Assembly: GCA_903862935.1 (NCBI GenBank)
Contig: CAIOZY010000036.1
Coordinates: forward strand, 62,001-126,000
Direction: 5' to 3'
DNA length: 64,000 nucleotides
DNA from: an uncultured Opitutaceae bacterium
Lineage (GTDB): Bacteria; Verrucomicrobiota; Verrucomicrobiia; Opitutales; Opitutaceae
Positions 27,030 through 36,181 of this stretch are shown one piece after another (within the stretch, counting starts at the first letter, position 1; each line of letters begins with the position of its first letter). Both the position numbers and the translations under genes were made by a program. The notes below the pieces were generated by a model that saw only the letters and a list, made by a program, of their open reading frames with translations, had not been told where the DNA came from and did not search any database.

Positions 27030-27761
27030 ATGATTGAGGTTCAAGATCTTACGAAACGGTACGGGGACTTCACCGCCGTGAAATCCCTGTCGTTCACGGT
27101 CCGTCCCGGCGAGGTCCTGGGGCTGGTGGGGCCGAACGGTGCCGGAAAGACGAGCACACTGAGGTGCCTTTCGGGGATCATCCCCACAAATGGCGGGGCG
27201 GTCGTGATCGGCGGGTGCGACCTGGCCCGGGATCCGGTGGGCGCCAAGCGCCAGCTCGCGTTCTTTCCCGACGAGCCGAGGCTGTTCGACTACCTGACCG
27301 TGCGCCAGCACCTGGCCTTCGTGGCCCGCATCTACGGGATCGGGGGCCACGAGGCCGCGGCCCGCCCGCTGCTGGAGGAGTTTGAGATCGCCGACAAGGC
27401 CGATTCGCTTCCCGCACAGCTCTCCCGCGGAATGAAGCAGAAGCTCGTGATCGCCTGCGGTCTGCTGCACTCGCCCCGGATCCTTTTTTTCGACGAGCCG
27501 CTGACCGGGTTGGACCCGCTCGGCATCCGCCGGATGAAGGACTCGATCGTGCGCCGCGCGAGGGAGGGGGCTGCGATCGTCCTAAGCTCCCACCTGCTTC
27601 ACCTGCTCGAGGAGGTCTGCTCCCACGTCCTTATCCTCAAGCAGGGCGAGAAGATCGCCGACGGCACCCTTGCGGAGGTGGTCTCGCGTTTCAGCGGGGG
27701 CGATGCAAACGCGAACCTTGAGGAGATCTTCCTCCGGGCAACCGGCGGATCCGAGACGTGA
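27030..27761 (+). CDS. ABC transporter ATP-binding protein
   Basis: A 243-residue ATPase with Walker A GPNGAGKTS (34-42), signature LSRGMKQ (131-137) and Walker B ILFFDEP (151-157), plus a D-loop and a switch histidine in VLSSHLLHL. The layout is that of drug/lipid/bacteriocin-type ABC exporters. Its end overlaps the following permease gene (GTGA), so they are coupled. The start at 27030 (MIEVQDLTKRYG) is family-standard; the codons before it back to 26994 do not fit. Confidence 0.93.
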   Translation: MIEVQDLTKRYGDFTAVKSLSFTVRPGEVLGLVGPNGAGKTSTLRCLSGIIPTNGGAVVIGGCDLARDPVGAKRQLAFFPDEPRLFDYLTVRQHLAFVARIYGIGGHEAAARPLLEEFEIADKADSLPAQLSRGMKQKLVIACGLLHSPRILFFDEPLTGLDPLGIRRMKDSIVRRAREGAAIVLSSHLLHLLEEVCSHVLILKQGEKIADGTLAEVVSRFSGGDANANLEEIFLRATGGSET

Positions 27762-29566
27762 TCGCGGCCCTCGCCTACCTCAGGCTCACCTCGCTTGGCA
27801 ACCGGGTCGCCTCGGCGGTCAGGCGCCTGCGCGAGCCGAAGTACCTAGCCGGGGCCCTCGCGGGGGTCGCTTACTTCTATTTCTTCCTGTTCCGGCCGAT
27901 GGGGGTGGCCCGGGGGCCCCTCCTTTTAGGGGACCCGGCCGGCGCCCTGCGGCAGTCTGGGGCCGCTCTGGCCGCGGCGGGCTCGGCGATCCTCCTCGGG
28001 CTCTTTCTGGGCAGGCAGGCTCTCGCCTGGATCACGCCTGCGGATAACCCGGGACTGCGCTTCTGCGAGGCCGAGATTGCGTTTTTGTTTCCCGCGCCGC
28101 TCACCCGCAGGAGGCTTGTCCACTTCAACCTGCTGAGCGCCCAGGCAACGATCCTGCTGTCCTCCCTGATCCTGACGGTCCTGTCGCAGCGCTGGAGACT
28201 CCTGGGAGGCAGCCCGGTGGCGCGGGCCGTCGGCTGGTGGGTGATCCTCTCAACCTTAAGCCTGCATTCGACCGCCGTCGGCCTTGTCGTCGCACGCCGT
28301 TCCGGGCCCGGGTTCGCGCGGGTGCGCGCGGCCGCCCTCGCGACGATCGCACTGCTTGGGGCTGCGGTAGCGTGGTCCGTGTGGCGTCGGGCTGGAACCC
28401 TGGAGCCGATGGGCCCAAACCCGGGACTGGGCGCTTTGGTGGCTTGGGTGACCGAGCTTCTCGACTCGGGGGTCCTCCACTGGATCCTCTGGCCCTTCCG
28501 CTGGACGGTCGCGCCATTCCTCTCTGCGGACCTCAGGTCGTTCCTCCTGGCCCTGGGCCCGGCCCTCGCCCTTCCGGCAGCCCTCTATGCCTGGATCGTC
28601 CGCACGGAGGCCCCCTTTGAGGAGGGGTCGATCGCCCTTTCCGAGAAGCGCGCGGCGGCCCGGGCGGCCCGCTCCTCCGGCAGCGACTACGCGGCCTCCG
28701 GCCCGACGCGGCCCAGGGCCCGGCGGGAGCCGTTCCGGCTTGCGGGGACCGGCCGACCCGAACTGGCCTTCCTGTGGAAGAACCTGATCGCGATCCAGTC
28801 GTGGTTCAACCTGCGGGTGGTCGCGGCAGCGGTGGCCATGGTGGCGATCGTCGGGGCCGCGGACCTCAGGCCTGCGGCGGGATCGGGGCGCTGGGAGGTC
28901 ATCGCCGCCGCGGTCGCGGTCGGTTCGGGAATCGTCGCCTTTTACACGGTCCTGATCGGCCCCCAGCTCCTGCGCCAGGACATCCGCCACGACCTTCAGA
29001 ACGCGGACATCCTCAAGACCTATCCCCTCGCCGGCTGGCAGGTGATCCTGGGGGAGATGCTGACGCCGGTCGCAATCCTCTCCGGGATCCTCTGGCTGTG
29101 TCTGCTGTGCGCGGCTTGGGCCGCCACGCGCCTGGGCGGGCCCGACTTCCTGGGCGGGGCCGCTCGGCCCGTTGTGATCGTGGCGGCTGCGGCAGTGGTG
29201 CCCCCCCTGTCGGCCCTGCAGCTGGTTATTCCCAACGCGGCGGCGCTTGTCTTTCCCGCCTGGTTTCAGGCGGCGCGAACCCGGGGCGGGAGCATAGAAT
29301 TGATCGGCCAGCGCCTCATCTTTGCCGCGGGCCAGTGGCTCGCGATCGCCCTTGCTGTCTTGCCCGCTCTGATTCTCGCGCCGTCCTTTTTTGTCGCCAC
29401 CCAGTTCTGGGTGGGACTTTTCGCCCCGGACCCGGTGGCGGTCGCGGCCGCGGCGGTCGCCGGGGCTGCGGCCGCCCTGGTCATCCTCTGCGGCGAGGTC
29501 TGGGTCGGAGTCTGGTGGCTCGGGTTGAGGTTCGAGAAGCTTGACCTGACGAGCGCCTCGCGCTGA
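27758..29566 (+). CDS. Putative ABC exporter membrane subunit
   Basis: A 602-residue membrane protein starting with GTG in the stop of the ATPase gene. It begins MIAALAYLRLTSLGNRVASAV and has about a dozen hydrophobic segments, in two groups separated by a basic cytoplasmic stretch around residues 290-345 (EKRAAARAARSSGS and RPRARREPFRLAG). This resembles the 'putative ABC exporter' family (PF16962). With the ATPase it would form an inner-membrane exporter; substrate unknown. Confidence 0.8.
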   Translation: MIAALAYLRLTSLGNRVASAVRRLREPKYLAGALAGVAYFYFFLFRPMGVARGPLLLGDPAGALRQSGAALAAAGSAILLGLFLGRQALAWITPADNPGLRFCEAEIAFLFPAPLTRRRLVHFNLLSAQATILLSSLILTVLSQRWRLLGGSPVARAVGWWVILSTLSLHSTAVGLVVARRSGPGFARVRAAALATIALLGAAVAWSVWRRAGTLEPMGPNPGLGALVAWVTELLDSGVLHWILWPFRWTVAPFLSADLRSFLLALGPALALPAALYAWIVRTEAPFEEGSIALSEKRAAARAARSSGSDYAASGPTRPRARREPFRLAGTGRPELAFLWKNLIAIQSWFNLRVVAAAVAMVAIVGAADLRPAAGSGRWEVIAAAVAVGSGIVAFYTVLIGPQLLRQDIRHDLQNADILKTYPLAGWQVILGEMLTPVAILSGILWLCLLCAAWAATRLGGPDFLGGAARPVVIVAAAAVVPPLSALQLVIPNAAALVFPAWFQAARTRGGSIELIGQRLIFAAGQWLAIALAVLPALILAPSFFVATQFWVGLFAPDPVAVAAAAVAGAAAALVILCGEVWVGVWWLGLRFEKLDLTSASR

Positions 29567-29602
29567 GGCGCGGGCGCTCGCAGATCGGTCAGTCTTAAGG
29601 GA

Positions 29603-30073
29603 TCAGGACTGCTCGGACGGAGGAGGGGGAGGAGGCGGGGGAGCGTCTTCGCCGCGGGGCTTGTGCCCGCCCGGGCGCGGGCCCGCGGGCATCGTGTCGA
29701 AGATCTTCTGCTGGTCCGCGGTGAGCAGGGCGCGGATCTGATCGTGGGTCGCCTTGCCCACGGCCTGCATCTTCGCGTGCCGGTCCTCGCGGGACAGGGA
29801 CTCGTCCTTGCGGATCGCCTGGCCCTGGGTCATCTGGTCCTTGAGGATCGCCTCGACCTTCGTCACCTGGTCGGCGGTGAGGCTGAGCTTGGCCTTCAGG
29901 TTATCGAGCATGTGCTTTCCGGGATTGCCGCGGGGGGGCCGGGCCCCGTCGGGCTTTACATCCCCAGCCGGGGGCGGCGGGGGCGCGCTGTTGTCCTGGG
30001 CGCGGGAGAGCGGATAGGAGGCGGCCAGGGCGAGGGCCATGGCGCAGAGTTGTAATCGGATCGTTGTTTTCAT
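29603..30073 (-). CDS. Spy/CpxP-like periplasmic protein with proline-rich tail
   Basis: A 156-residue secreted protein. MKTTIRLQLCAMALALAASYPLSRAQ is a signal peptide (given in part: LCAMALALAASYPLS). The mature helical part has two LTxxQ-like motifs, LSLTADQVTKVEAIL and ALLTADQQKIFDTM, characteristic of Spy/CpxP/LTXXQ proteins that bind unfolded proteins or sense metals. Proline runs flank it on both sides, including eight consecutive prolines near the C-terminus. The start at 30073 is preferred over an ATG two codons earlier. Confidence 0.75.
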   Translation of the reverse strand: MKTTIRLQLCAMALALAASYPLSRAQDNSAPPPPPAGDVKPDGARPPRGNPGKHMLDNLKAKLSLTADQVTKVEAILKDQMTQGQAIRKDESLSREDRHAKMQAVGKATHDQIRALLTADQQKIFDTMPAGPRPGGHKPRGEDAPPPPPPPPSEQS

Positions 30074-30189
30074 GGGCAAATTGGGATAATAGGTACTGTT
30101 GAAAGCCTAGGACGCCGGGGCCAGGCAATGGTTGCGCGGAATCTGTTCTGGCGCGCCCCGCACCCCCGCCCAACGGTCCGACCCTGACG

Positions 30190-30561
30190 ATGAAATTCTC
30201 CCAGCTGGCCGCGCTCGCCTCCGAGACGGTCGCAGCCACGCAGAAAAAATTTCCCGCCGACATCCGCGAGGCGGCGCTCGCCGTTCCCGTGCACTGCGAG
30301 GCCCAGGTCGATCCGTCGGTCCTCACGGAGGGCTTTGAGCCCGATCTGCTGGGGCTTTTCACAGGGAGTTCCCACGGCACCGAGCTGGCGCATGACAACC
30401 CAGCACCACCGCAGATCATACTCTACATCAACAATCTGTGGGATTATGCGGAAGGGGACGAGGCCGTCTTTCGCGATGAAGTGCGTCTGACCTATCTGCA
30501 CGAACTGGGCCACTATTTCGGATGGGACGAAGACCAGGTCGCGGCCCGGGGCCTTGAATAG
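30190..30561 (+). CDS. Zincin-like metallopeptidase family protein
   Basis: A 123-residue small protein with the zinc motif HELGHYFGWDED (H104, E105, H108), preceded by PDLLGLFTG and PPQIILYINNLWDY. These features match the PF06262 'possible zinc metallopeptidase' family of compact minigluzincin-like proteins. It has no signal peptide, so it is probably cytoplasmic. Substrate unknown. It is divergent from the Spy-like gene. Confidence 0.85.
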   Translation: MKFSQLAALASETVAATQKKFPADIREAALAVPVHCEAQVDPSVLTEGFEPDLLGLFTGSSHGTELAHDNPAPPQIILYINNLWDYAEGDEAVFRDEVRLTYLHELGHYFGWDEDQVAARGLE

Positions 30562-30645
30562 CCTGGAACCGTCCTCATTCCGCACTTTCCAATTCCCCGC
30601 AGTGCTGATTAAATGACCCTTTAAGATCTGACACCTTTATACTCC

Positions 30646-31329
30646 ATGAAGAAGTTTCTTCCGCTTGCCCTGTTAGCGTTCGCCTGCTTCGCCGCGACCC
30701 GCGGCTCGGCCGCCCCGTCCCGAGAGGACCTGGTCTCCGAGGTCGAGTCCTGCGAGGCGATCCTGCAGGATTTCATGTTCAATCCGTCGACCGCCATCCC
30801 GCCCGCGGTCCTGCGCCAAGCCCATGCCGTCTTGATCGTGAACCAGTTCAAAGCCGGTTTCATCTTCGGCGTGAAAGGGGGCTACGGCGTCGTCATGGTG
30901 AAGAAGCCCAGCGGCCGCTGGAGCCTGCCGGTGCTCGTTTCAGCCAATGAGACAAGCCTCGGTCTGCAGATCGGCGCCAAGTCGGTCGAGACGATCTACG
31001 TGATCACCGACGACCAGACCCCGAAGTTGCTCTTCCACCAGCGGTTCAACATCGGGGTGGATGCGAAGGCCCTGATCGGGCCAAAAGCGGCCGAGGCGGA
31101 AAAGGACAACCGCCCGCTCCTGTCGGCGCCGGTCCTGATATACACAAAGCAGGCCGGACTCTACGCCGGGGCCACGATCAAGGCGGCCCAGGTGTCGAGG
31201 AACGACCCCGCAAACTTCACCCTCTACAACACGGCCTACACGCTTCCGGAGCTGCTCTACAGCGACTGGGTGCAGCCGTGCTCCGAAGTGCAGCCGCTGA
31301 TGAACTATATGCAGCGGCTAGCTCCCTGA
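30646..31329 (+). CDS. SYLF-domain lipid-binding protein
   Basis: A 227-residue secreted protein with signal peptide MKKFLPLALLAFACFAATRGSA (core LPLALLAFACFAA). The rest is a SYLF/Ysc84 domain: EAILQDFMFNPSTAIPPAVL, AHAVLIVNQFKAGFIFGVKGGYG shortened to GFIFGVKGGYG, GLQIGAKSVETIYVI and a C-terminal YAGATIKAAQVSRND. Eukaryotic SYLF proteins bind phosphoinositides; bacterial ones are periplasmic and poorly studied. Its 3' end overlaps the convergent CinA-like gene by 12 bp. Confidence 0.88.
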   Translation: MKKFLPLALLAFACFAATRGSAAPSREDLVSEVESCEAILQDFMFNPSTAIPPAVLRQAHAVLIVNQFKAGFIFGVKGGYGVVMVKKPSGRWSLPVLVSANETSLGLQIGAKSVETIYVITDDQTPKLLFHQRFNIGVDAKALIGPKAAEAEKDNRPLLSAPVLIYTKQAGLYAGATIKAAQVSRNDPANFTLYNTAYTLPELLYSDWVQPCSEVQPLMNYMQRLAP

Positions 31330-31818
31330 CCGGGAGGTAAGCGATTCCAGGAGCGCCGCGAGGACCTCGTCGGTCACGCGATCCTGAGCTTGGGTGCGCG
31401 TGAGTCCGGGGCAGTCGGTGCGTCCGCTTGCGACCTCGAATTTGTCGTCGCCGACCCGTCGGGCTATCGCCCACCAAGCGAAGGCCTCGGGCGCCCCCTG
31501 GGCGGGGCTCGGCTCCGCGTATCCGGTCGTCCCCAGCCCCACGTCTGAGCCGAACAGGCGGCAGGCCCCCCGGGCCATCTGCTCAGCCACCTGGGCCGAC
31601 ACGCTGTTCACCCGCTTGGCCGCCGCGCGGTTGACGCCCAGATGTTTGACCTTCTGGTCGATCGCGTACGCGGTGATCCCGCCCAGGAAGAAGTCGGAGG
31701 CCCCGGAGATGGCCCCGATGCGGGCCTGGACCCTTCCGCAGGTCATGCTTTCGGCCACCGCAAGGGTCAGGCGGGGGGAGCTCAGCATCAGTTCCTTCAA
31801 GTCGGCCATGGTTTTCAT
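31318..31818 (-). CDS. CinA-family nicotinamide-nucleotide amidohydrolase
   Basis: A 166-residue stand-alone CinA C-terminal domain (PncC type), which deamidates NMN in pyridine-nucleotide recycling. Marks are LAVAESMTCGRVQARIGAISGAS, shortened to AESMTCG (the usual AESxTGG has G in place of C), GGITAYAIDQKVKHLGV and GLGTTGYAEP. The cysteine substitution in the active-site loop is worth noting. It follows exonuclease III by 6 bp and ends inside the SYLF gene's 3' end. Confidence 0.82.
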   Translation of the reverse strand: MKTMADLKELMLSSPRLTLAVAESMTCGRVQARIGAISGASDFFLGGITAYAIDQKVKHLGVNRAAAKRVNSVSAQVAEQMARGACRLFGSDVGLGTTGYAEPSPAQGAPEAFAWWAIARRVGDDKFEVASGRTDCPGLTRTQAQDRVTDEVLAALLESLTSRSGS

Positions 31819-31824
31819 GTGGGC

Positions 31825-32586
31825 TCAGCTTAACTCCAACCCGACCGGGCAATGGTCGCTTTCCATGACCTGCGGGCTGATCCAGGCACCCGTGAGGGCG
31901 CCCCGGAGCTTCTCGCTAACGACAAAGTAGTCGACGCGCCACCCGATGTTGCGGGTCCGGCAGTCCCCCATCTGGCTCCACCACGAATAGTGGCCCGGGC
32001 CCTTCTCGAACTCCCGGAACGTGTCGACGAAGCCGCGGCTGAGCACGCGGGTGAAATTATCCCTCTCCTCGTCGGTGAAGCCCGCGTTGCGTCGGTTCGT
32101 CTTCGGGTTGGCGAGGTCGATCTCCGTGTGGGCCACGTTCAGGTCCCCGCAGAAGACGACCGGCTTGCCCTTCCGCTCAAGTCTCTTCAGGAAGGCGAGG
32201 AAGGCCGGATCCCATTCCTGCGCGCGGTAGGCAAGCCGGGTGAGCCCCCGCTGGGAGTTGGGCTGGTAGACGTTGACGAGCCTGAACTCGGGAAACTCCA
32301 GGGTCAGGACCCTTCCTTCCTGGTCATGCGCCTCTGAGCCGATGCCGGGGGTGACCGAAAGGGGCTCTCGGCGGGTGAGGATCGCCGTCCCGCTATAGCC
32401 TTTCTTCTGCGCGCTGTTCCAGTAGGGACGGTACCCCGCCGGCCAGGGGACGTGCGCGACATCCCCGGGGTGGGCCTTCGTCTCCTGCAGGCAAACAGCG
32501 TCGGCTCCGCACCCCTCGAGGTACTCGAGCAGGCCCTTCTTCAGGGCGGCGCGCACGCCGTTCACGTTCCACGAGACGAGCTTCAT
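31825..32586 (-). CDS. xth: Exodeoxyribonuclease III
   Basis: A 253-residue AP endonuclease/3'-5' exonuclease of base excision repair. It has MKLVSWNVNGVRAALKKG, catalytic E35 in LQETKAHP, GDLNVAHTEIDLANPK (D/N pair) and the terminal SDHCPVGLEL histidine motif, all as in ExoA/XthA. The 6-bp distance to the CinA-like gene suggests they are co-transcribed. Confidence 0.95.
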   Translation of the reverse strand: MKLVSWNVNGVRAALKKGLLEYLEGCGADAVCLQETKAHPGDVAHVPWPAGYRPYWNSAQKKGYSGTAILTRREPLSVTPGIGSEAHDQEGRVLTLEFPEFRLVNVYQPNSQRGLTRLAYRAQEWDPAFLAFLKRLERKGKPVVFCGDLNVAHTEIDLANPKTNRRNAGFTDEERDNFTRVLSRGFVDTFREFEKGPGHYSWWSQMGDCRTRNIGWRVDYFVVSEKLRGALTGAWISPQVMESDHCPVGLELS

Positions 32587-32623
32587 TGCGATCGGCCCAA
32601 TCTCGCGGACCAGACGGCTCTTG

Positions 32624-33034
32624 TCAGTGCCAAACCGCGAGGAGCGCCCCTTGGAGGGCGAAGAGCGCCACCTCGTGCCCTACGTTGATCGCCATGAGCC
32701 TCGACGAGGTCCGCTCCCAGACTCCGGAGTTGAGCTTGCGGGCGCCGACGATCAGCAATCCGACCGCAGCCCCGAGGAGCGCCCCGCGGTACCAGGTGTC
32801 GGTCCCATGCGAGACGATGACCAGCGCCAGGCCCCAGGTGGAGACCAGGGTGTAGAGGAACCCGCGGATCATCAACGGAGCCATGGGGGGCCTCGGCTCC
32901 GCGGGTTCGATCTTCATCTCGGCCATCCAGGCGTTGCCGAACAGGAGCGAATACCAGAGCGATCCGAAGCCGAAGCCGACCAACGCGACGCCGATCAGCC
33001 GGAGGTAATTCAGTGTGTGGAACGCGTCTATCAT
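32624..33034 (-). CDS. DUF1761 membrane protein
   Basis: A 136-residue protein with four hydrophobic segments, starting with MIDAFHTLNYLRLIGVALVGF. The FGSLWYSLLFGNAWMAEM segment early on, and the short loop of EPAEPRPPMAP before the second helix, match the DUF1761 family of small membrane proteins of unknown function. It lies 37 bp upstream of xth on the same strand. Confidence 0.75.
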   Translation of the reverse strand: MIDAFHTLNYLRLIGVALVGFGFGSLWYSLLFGNAWMAEMKIEPAEPRPPMAPLMIRGFLYTLVSTWGLALVIVSHGTDTWYRGALLGAAVGLLIVGARKLNSGVWERTSSRLMAINVGHEVALFALQGALLAVWH

Positions 33035-33177
33035 AGGGTGCAGGGGTTGGGGTTTAAGAAACCGGGGGCCACCCGGTGCGCACGCCGGCAGGTTAGCGGG
33101 TCACCCGCCCAAGGAAAGCCTGAAGCTTCCGATTGCCAACGCGGCCGGCGTCGCAAGACTAGCCGGCCAAAGCAGCG

Positions 33178-34677
33178 ATGAGCGCCTTCTCCGCAATCCC
33201 GCTGGGCCGGCCGATCCCGGACTCCCCCCACGCCGTGTCGTGCAGCCTGCCCACGATGCACGCAGTGCGGGGATACGAGGAGCGGTCCCCCGACGTCATG
33301 GACCACATCGCCTCCGGCTACCCGCGGTTTGTCGTGCACGCCTTCTCCCGCCGGCTCGCCGACCGGGTCGCGGCCGAGGCGGGCCTTTCGGGGCAGCGGC
33401 TCTGGCTTGTCTCCTCGGAGAGGATGGCCGAGGGGCTCGAATCCCACCTGGAAGGCTCCGGGGCGGCGCGGGTGTCGTTCCGGGGAATCTGGGGCGTCGC
33501 ACACCCCGAGTCGGCACCGGTCTCATCCCGGGCAAAGCTTTATCTGCAGCATGTCGGCGGATTCATCTCTTCGCGGGAGGCCGAGGACCACCTGGTCAGG
33601 CTCGGGCTCGAAGCCGCCGCCCGCCCCGAGGCGCAGTTTGCCGGGGACAGCGGGGCCGAGGTCCGCCGGCGCCTCGCGCCGGCCTTCCCGGGCCTGCGGC
33701 CGGAGGAGCTCATGCTGGCAAACTCCGGCATGAACGCCATTCACGCGGCCTTCCGCGCCGTGAGTGAGGTCCAGGCCTGTCGGGGCCGCACAGCCTGGGT
33801 GCAGCTGGGATGGCTGTACCTCGACACGATAGCGCTGCTGAAGAAGTTCACGGCCGGCCCGGGAGACTACCTCCACCAGAGGGACGTGTTCGACCTGGGC
33901 TCACTCGAGCGGCTGTTCGCCTCGCACCCCGGAAGGATAGCCGGGCTCATCACCGAGGTGCCCACAAATCCCCTGGTCCAGACCCCCGACGTCGGCGCCC
34001 TGGCGGCCTTGTGCCGCAGGCACGGGGTCCGGCTCGTCCTTGACCCGACCGTCTCCTCGGCCTTCAGCGTCGAGGTCATGCCCCATGCGGATGTCGTGGT
34101 GACAAGCCTAACCAAGTACGCCGGCAACGAGGGCGACATCATCGCAGGCCTCGCCGCGGTGAATCCCGCCGGGGCCGACGCCCCGGCGCTTCGGGCCGGG
34201 ATCGCCGCACACCTGGAATCGCCTTATCCGAGAGACCTTGCTCGCCTGGCCTCCCAGATCGGCAAGGCCAGCGAGGTCCTGGCCCGGATCGAGGAGAGCA
34301 CCCCCAGGGTCGCCCAGTTCCTGTCGGGGCACCCGGGGGTGCGCGAGGTCTTCTGGGCCCAGGCCCCGGCCTCATGGGAAAACTACGCGCGGATCGCCCG
34401 CCTGCCCGGCTCGGTCGGCGGCATGATCTCGTTCTCCCTCAAGGGGCCGCTCGAGCCCTTCTATGACCGGCTTCGCCTGCCCAAGGGGCCGAGTTTCGGC
34501 ATGAGGACGACCCTCATCTGCCCCTTCATGTACCTCGCCCACTACGACCTGGTCACGACCCCGGAGGGCCGGGCCGAGCTCGCCGCAAGCGGACTCGATC
34601 CCGAGCTCCTGCGCCTGTGCGTCGGAGCCGAGTCCGGAGGGGACATCATCGCCGCCCTGGACGAGGCGCTGGCCTGA
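33178..34677 (+). CDS. Cys/Met-metabolism-type PLP enzyme
   Basis: A 499-residue fold-type I PLP protein of the cystathionine gamma-synthase family. The PLP lysine is K313 in TSLTKYAGNEGD, with VLDPTVSSAF and ITEVPTNPLVQTPD as cofactor-site segments. About 130 residues precede the usual start of the family (SCSLPTMHAVRGYEERSPDV then MDHIASGYPRF), longer than typical for these enzymes (about 400). The substrate could be O-acyl-homoserine or another gamma-substituted amino acid. It is convergent with the LptF/LptG gene, with a 3-bp gap. Confidence 0.85.
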   Translation: MSAFSAIPLGRPIPDSPHAVSCSLPTMHAVRGYEERSPDVMDHIASGYPRFVVHAFSRRLADRVAAEAGLSGQRLWLVSSERMAEGLESHLEGSGAARVSFRGIWGVAHPESAPVSSRAKLYLQHVGGFISSREAEDHLVRLGLEAAARPEAQFAGDSGAEVRRRLAPAFPGLRPEELMLANSGMNAIHAAFRAVSEVQACRGRTAWVQLGWLYLDTIALLKKFTAGPGDYLHQRDVFDLGSLERLFASHPGRIAGLITEVPTNPLVQTPDVGALAALCRRHGVRLVLDPTVSSAFSVEVMPHADVVVTSLTKYAGNEGDIIAGLAAVNPAGADAPALRAGIAAHLESPYPRDLARLASQIGKASEVLARIEESTPRVAQFLSGHPGVREVFWAQAPASWENYARIARLPGSVGGMISFSLKGPLEPFYDRLRLPKGPSFGMRTTLICPFMYLAHYDLVTTPEGRAELAASGLDPELLRLCVGAESGGDIIAALDEALA

Positions 34678-34680
34678 AGG

Positions 34681-35796
34681 CTAGCGCAGGCGCGCGAACA
34701 GCCAGGTCGCGAGGCCCGCCATCCCTATATTGGGGAGCCAGGCCGCGACCGCGGGCTCGATCAATTGCTTGGTCGCGAGGGAGGCCGCGATCGTGCTCAA
34801 GACGTAGTACAGGAAGAACAGTCCGATCGACTTCGAGACTCCGACCGCCGGATTCACCCGGACGCCGGTCACGGCAAAGGGGATGGCAATCGCGATCACG
34901 ACCAGCGGGGCAAGCGTGTCGGCAAGGATCGAGAAATAGCGGACCGCATAGGGAACGGCCTTGGGATTGTTCTCCACAGCGTAATAGGTTATCAGCCGCC
35001 GGAGTTCGAAGAACGAAAGGTCACGCGGCCGCTGGTCGGTGAGCAGCATGAGCCCGGGGTCCTCGCGGAAGCCTGGCTCGTACCTCTCGATGAACGGGGC
35101 CGACGCCATGAGGATTCCGTTCTCCGGCTCAAACCGCAGCTCCCGGCCGTCCCGGAAGACCCAGCCCCCCCTGCCCTCGTCATGCCAGGCCTGGGCGGCG
35201 ACGATCCGCGTCGTCTCCCGGCGCAGGGGGTCCATCTCCGAAACGGAAACCCCGTAGCCGCGCGCCGGCGCAGCCTTCCGATACCGGTTGAAGAACCAGG
35301 TCCTGCGGGCGTCCGGATTGTCAAAGGCGACGCTGTAGACCGCCCCGACGCGATCCGGGGGGAGGACCTTCTCCTGCCTTCGGTGCTGCATCGACTCCTC
35401 GAGAAGCCGCGACTGTTCGACCGACCACGGGACGATGGTGGAGTTGAGCCACCAGACGATCCCGCAGGCGACCAGCCCCACCGCCCAGACCGGGGCGGTA
35501 AGCCTGAGGAACCCCACGCCCGCGACCCGCATCGCCGTCAGCTCGTTCGAGCGGTGAAATTTTGTGAGCGTGTACAAAAGCGAGATCAGCAGGGCCAGCG
35601 GAAGCACCACCCCGAGGAAGCTCGGCATCGTTACCAGGACATACCTCCAGAAGTCCGACGCCGGGGCCCCCACCTCGAGGAGCTGGCGGAAGTCGTCGTA
35701 GCAGATCTGGACGAAGAGAAGCCCGCAAAGCGTGGCCAGCACAAGAAAGAGGATCTGGATCCACTCCCGGAGGAGGTGCCGGTCGAACGTGTTCAC
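34681..35796 (-). CDS. LptF/LptG-family permease
   Basis: A 371-residue inner-membrane protein of the LptF/LptG (YjgP/YjgQ) family, which with LptB extracts lipopolysaccharide for transport. It starts with GTG (MNTFDRHLLREWIQILFLVL), has three N-terminal membrane helices with the conserved TKFHRSNELTAMRVAGVG coupling segment, a periplasmic beta-jellyroll-like middle, and three C-terminal helices. Only one paralogue is present here; the partner is elsewhere. Confidence 0.9.
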   Translation of the reverse strand: MNTFDRHLLREWIQILFLVLATLCGLLFVQICYDDFRQLLEVGAPASDFWRYVLVTMPSFLGVVLPLALLISLLYTLTKFHRSNELTAMRVAGVGFLRLTAPVWAVGLVACGIVWWLNSTIVPWSVEQSRLLEESMQHRRQEKVLPPDRVGAVYSVAFDNPDARRTWFFNRYRKAAPARGYGVSVSEMDPLRRETTRIVAAQAWHDEGRGGWVFRDGRELRFEPENGILMASAPFIERYEPGFREDPGLMLLTDQRPRDLSFFELRRLITYYAVENNPKAVPYAVRYFSILADTLAPLVVIAIAIPFAVTGVRVNPAVGVSKSIGLFFLYYVLSTIAASLATKQLIEPAVAAWLPNIGMAGLATWLFARLR

Positions 35797-35897
35797 CGCC
35801 GGGGATCAAAGCAGGGGGTCCGGCGAAGGCAATCCCAGGGGCTTCGCACCCTTCCCCGCCGCTTGCCAAGATGTCTGAAGGCTTGGTCTTCCTCCCG

Positions 35898-35925
35898 TTG
35901 ACATCAACTCATCAGATGCTATGAT
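35898..35925 (+). promoter_or_regulatory. Near-consensus promoter of vapBC-type pair
   Basis: TTGACA (35898-35903) is spaced 16 nt from TATGAT (35920-35925), the best promoter in the window. The -10 overlaps a CATcagATG inverted repeat (around 35910-35918), a possible autorepressor site. The antitoxin ATG is 8 nt past the -10, implying a leaderless transcript. Confidence 0.75.
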
Positions 35926-35932
35926 TCATCCC

Positions 35933-36181
35933 ATGAGGACAACCCTCGACATCGACGATGTGATCCTCGCCGCCGCCAAGGAGGTGGCGGAGTCAAGCCG
36001 CTCCTCCGCCGGGGCCGTCATCTCCGAATGGGCCCGAAACGGGCTCTCGCGCGCCTCCGGCAGGTCAGCCCGCAGCAAGTCGGGCTTTCCGGTGTTCGCG
36101 GTTCCGACGGGGGCGAAGCCCCTGACCTCGGCCTTGGTAAAGTCCGTCCTCTCCGATGAAGGGCTACCTGCTCGACGTTAA
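35933..36181 (+). CDS. VapB-type antitoxin
   Basis: An 82-residue protein starting MRTTLDIDDVILAAAKEVA, a ribbon-helix-helix-like start common in CopG/DUF2191 antitoxins that autoregulate their operon. The C-terminal half, SGFPVFAVPTGAKPLTSALVKSVL, is the expected toxin-blocking tail. It overlaps the toxin gene by 26 bp. A start at 35933 fits the motif better than 35921. Confidence 0.82.
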   Translation: MRTTLDIDDVILAAAKEVAESSRSSAGAVISEWARNGLSRASGRSARSKSGFPVFAVPTGAKPLTSALVKSVLSDEGLPARR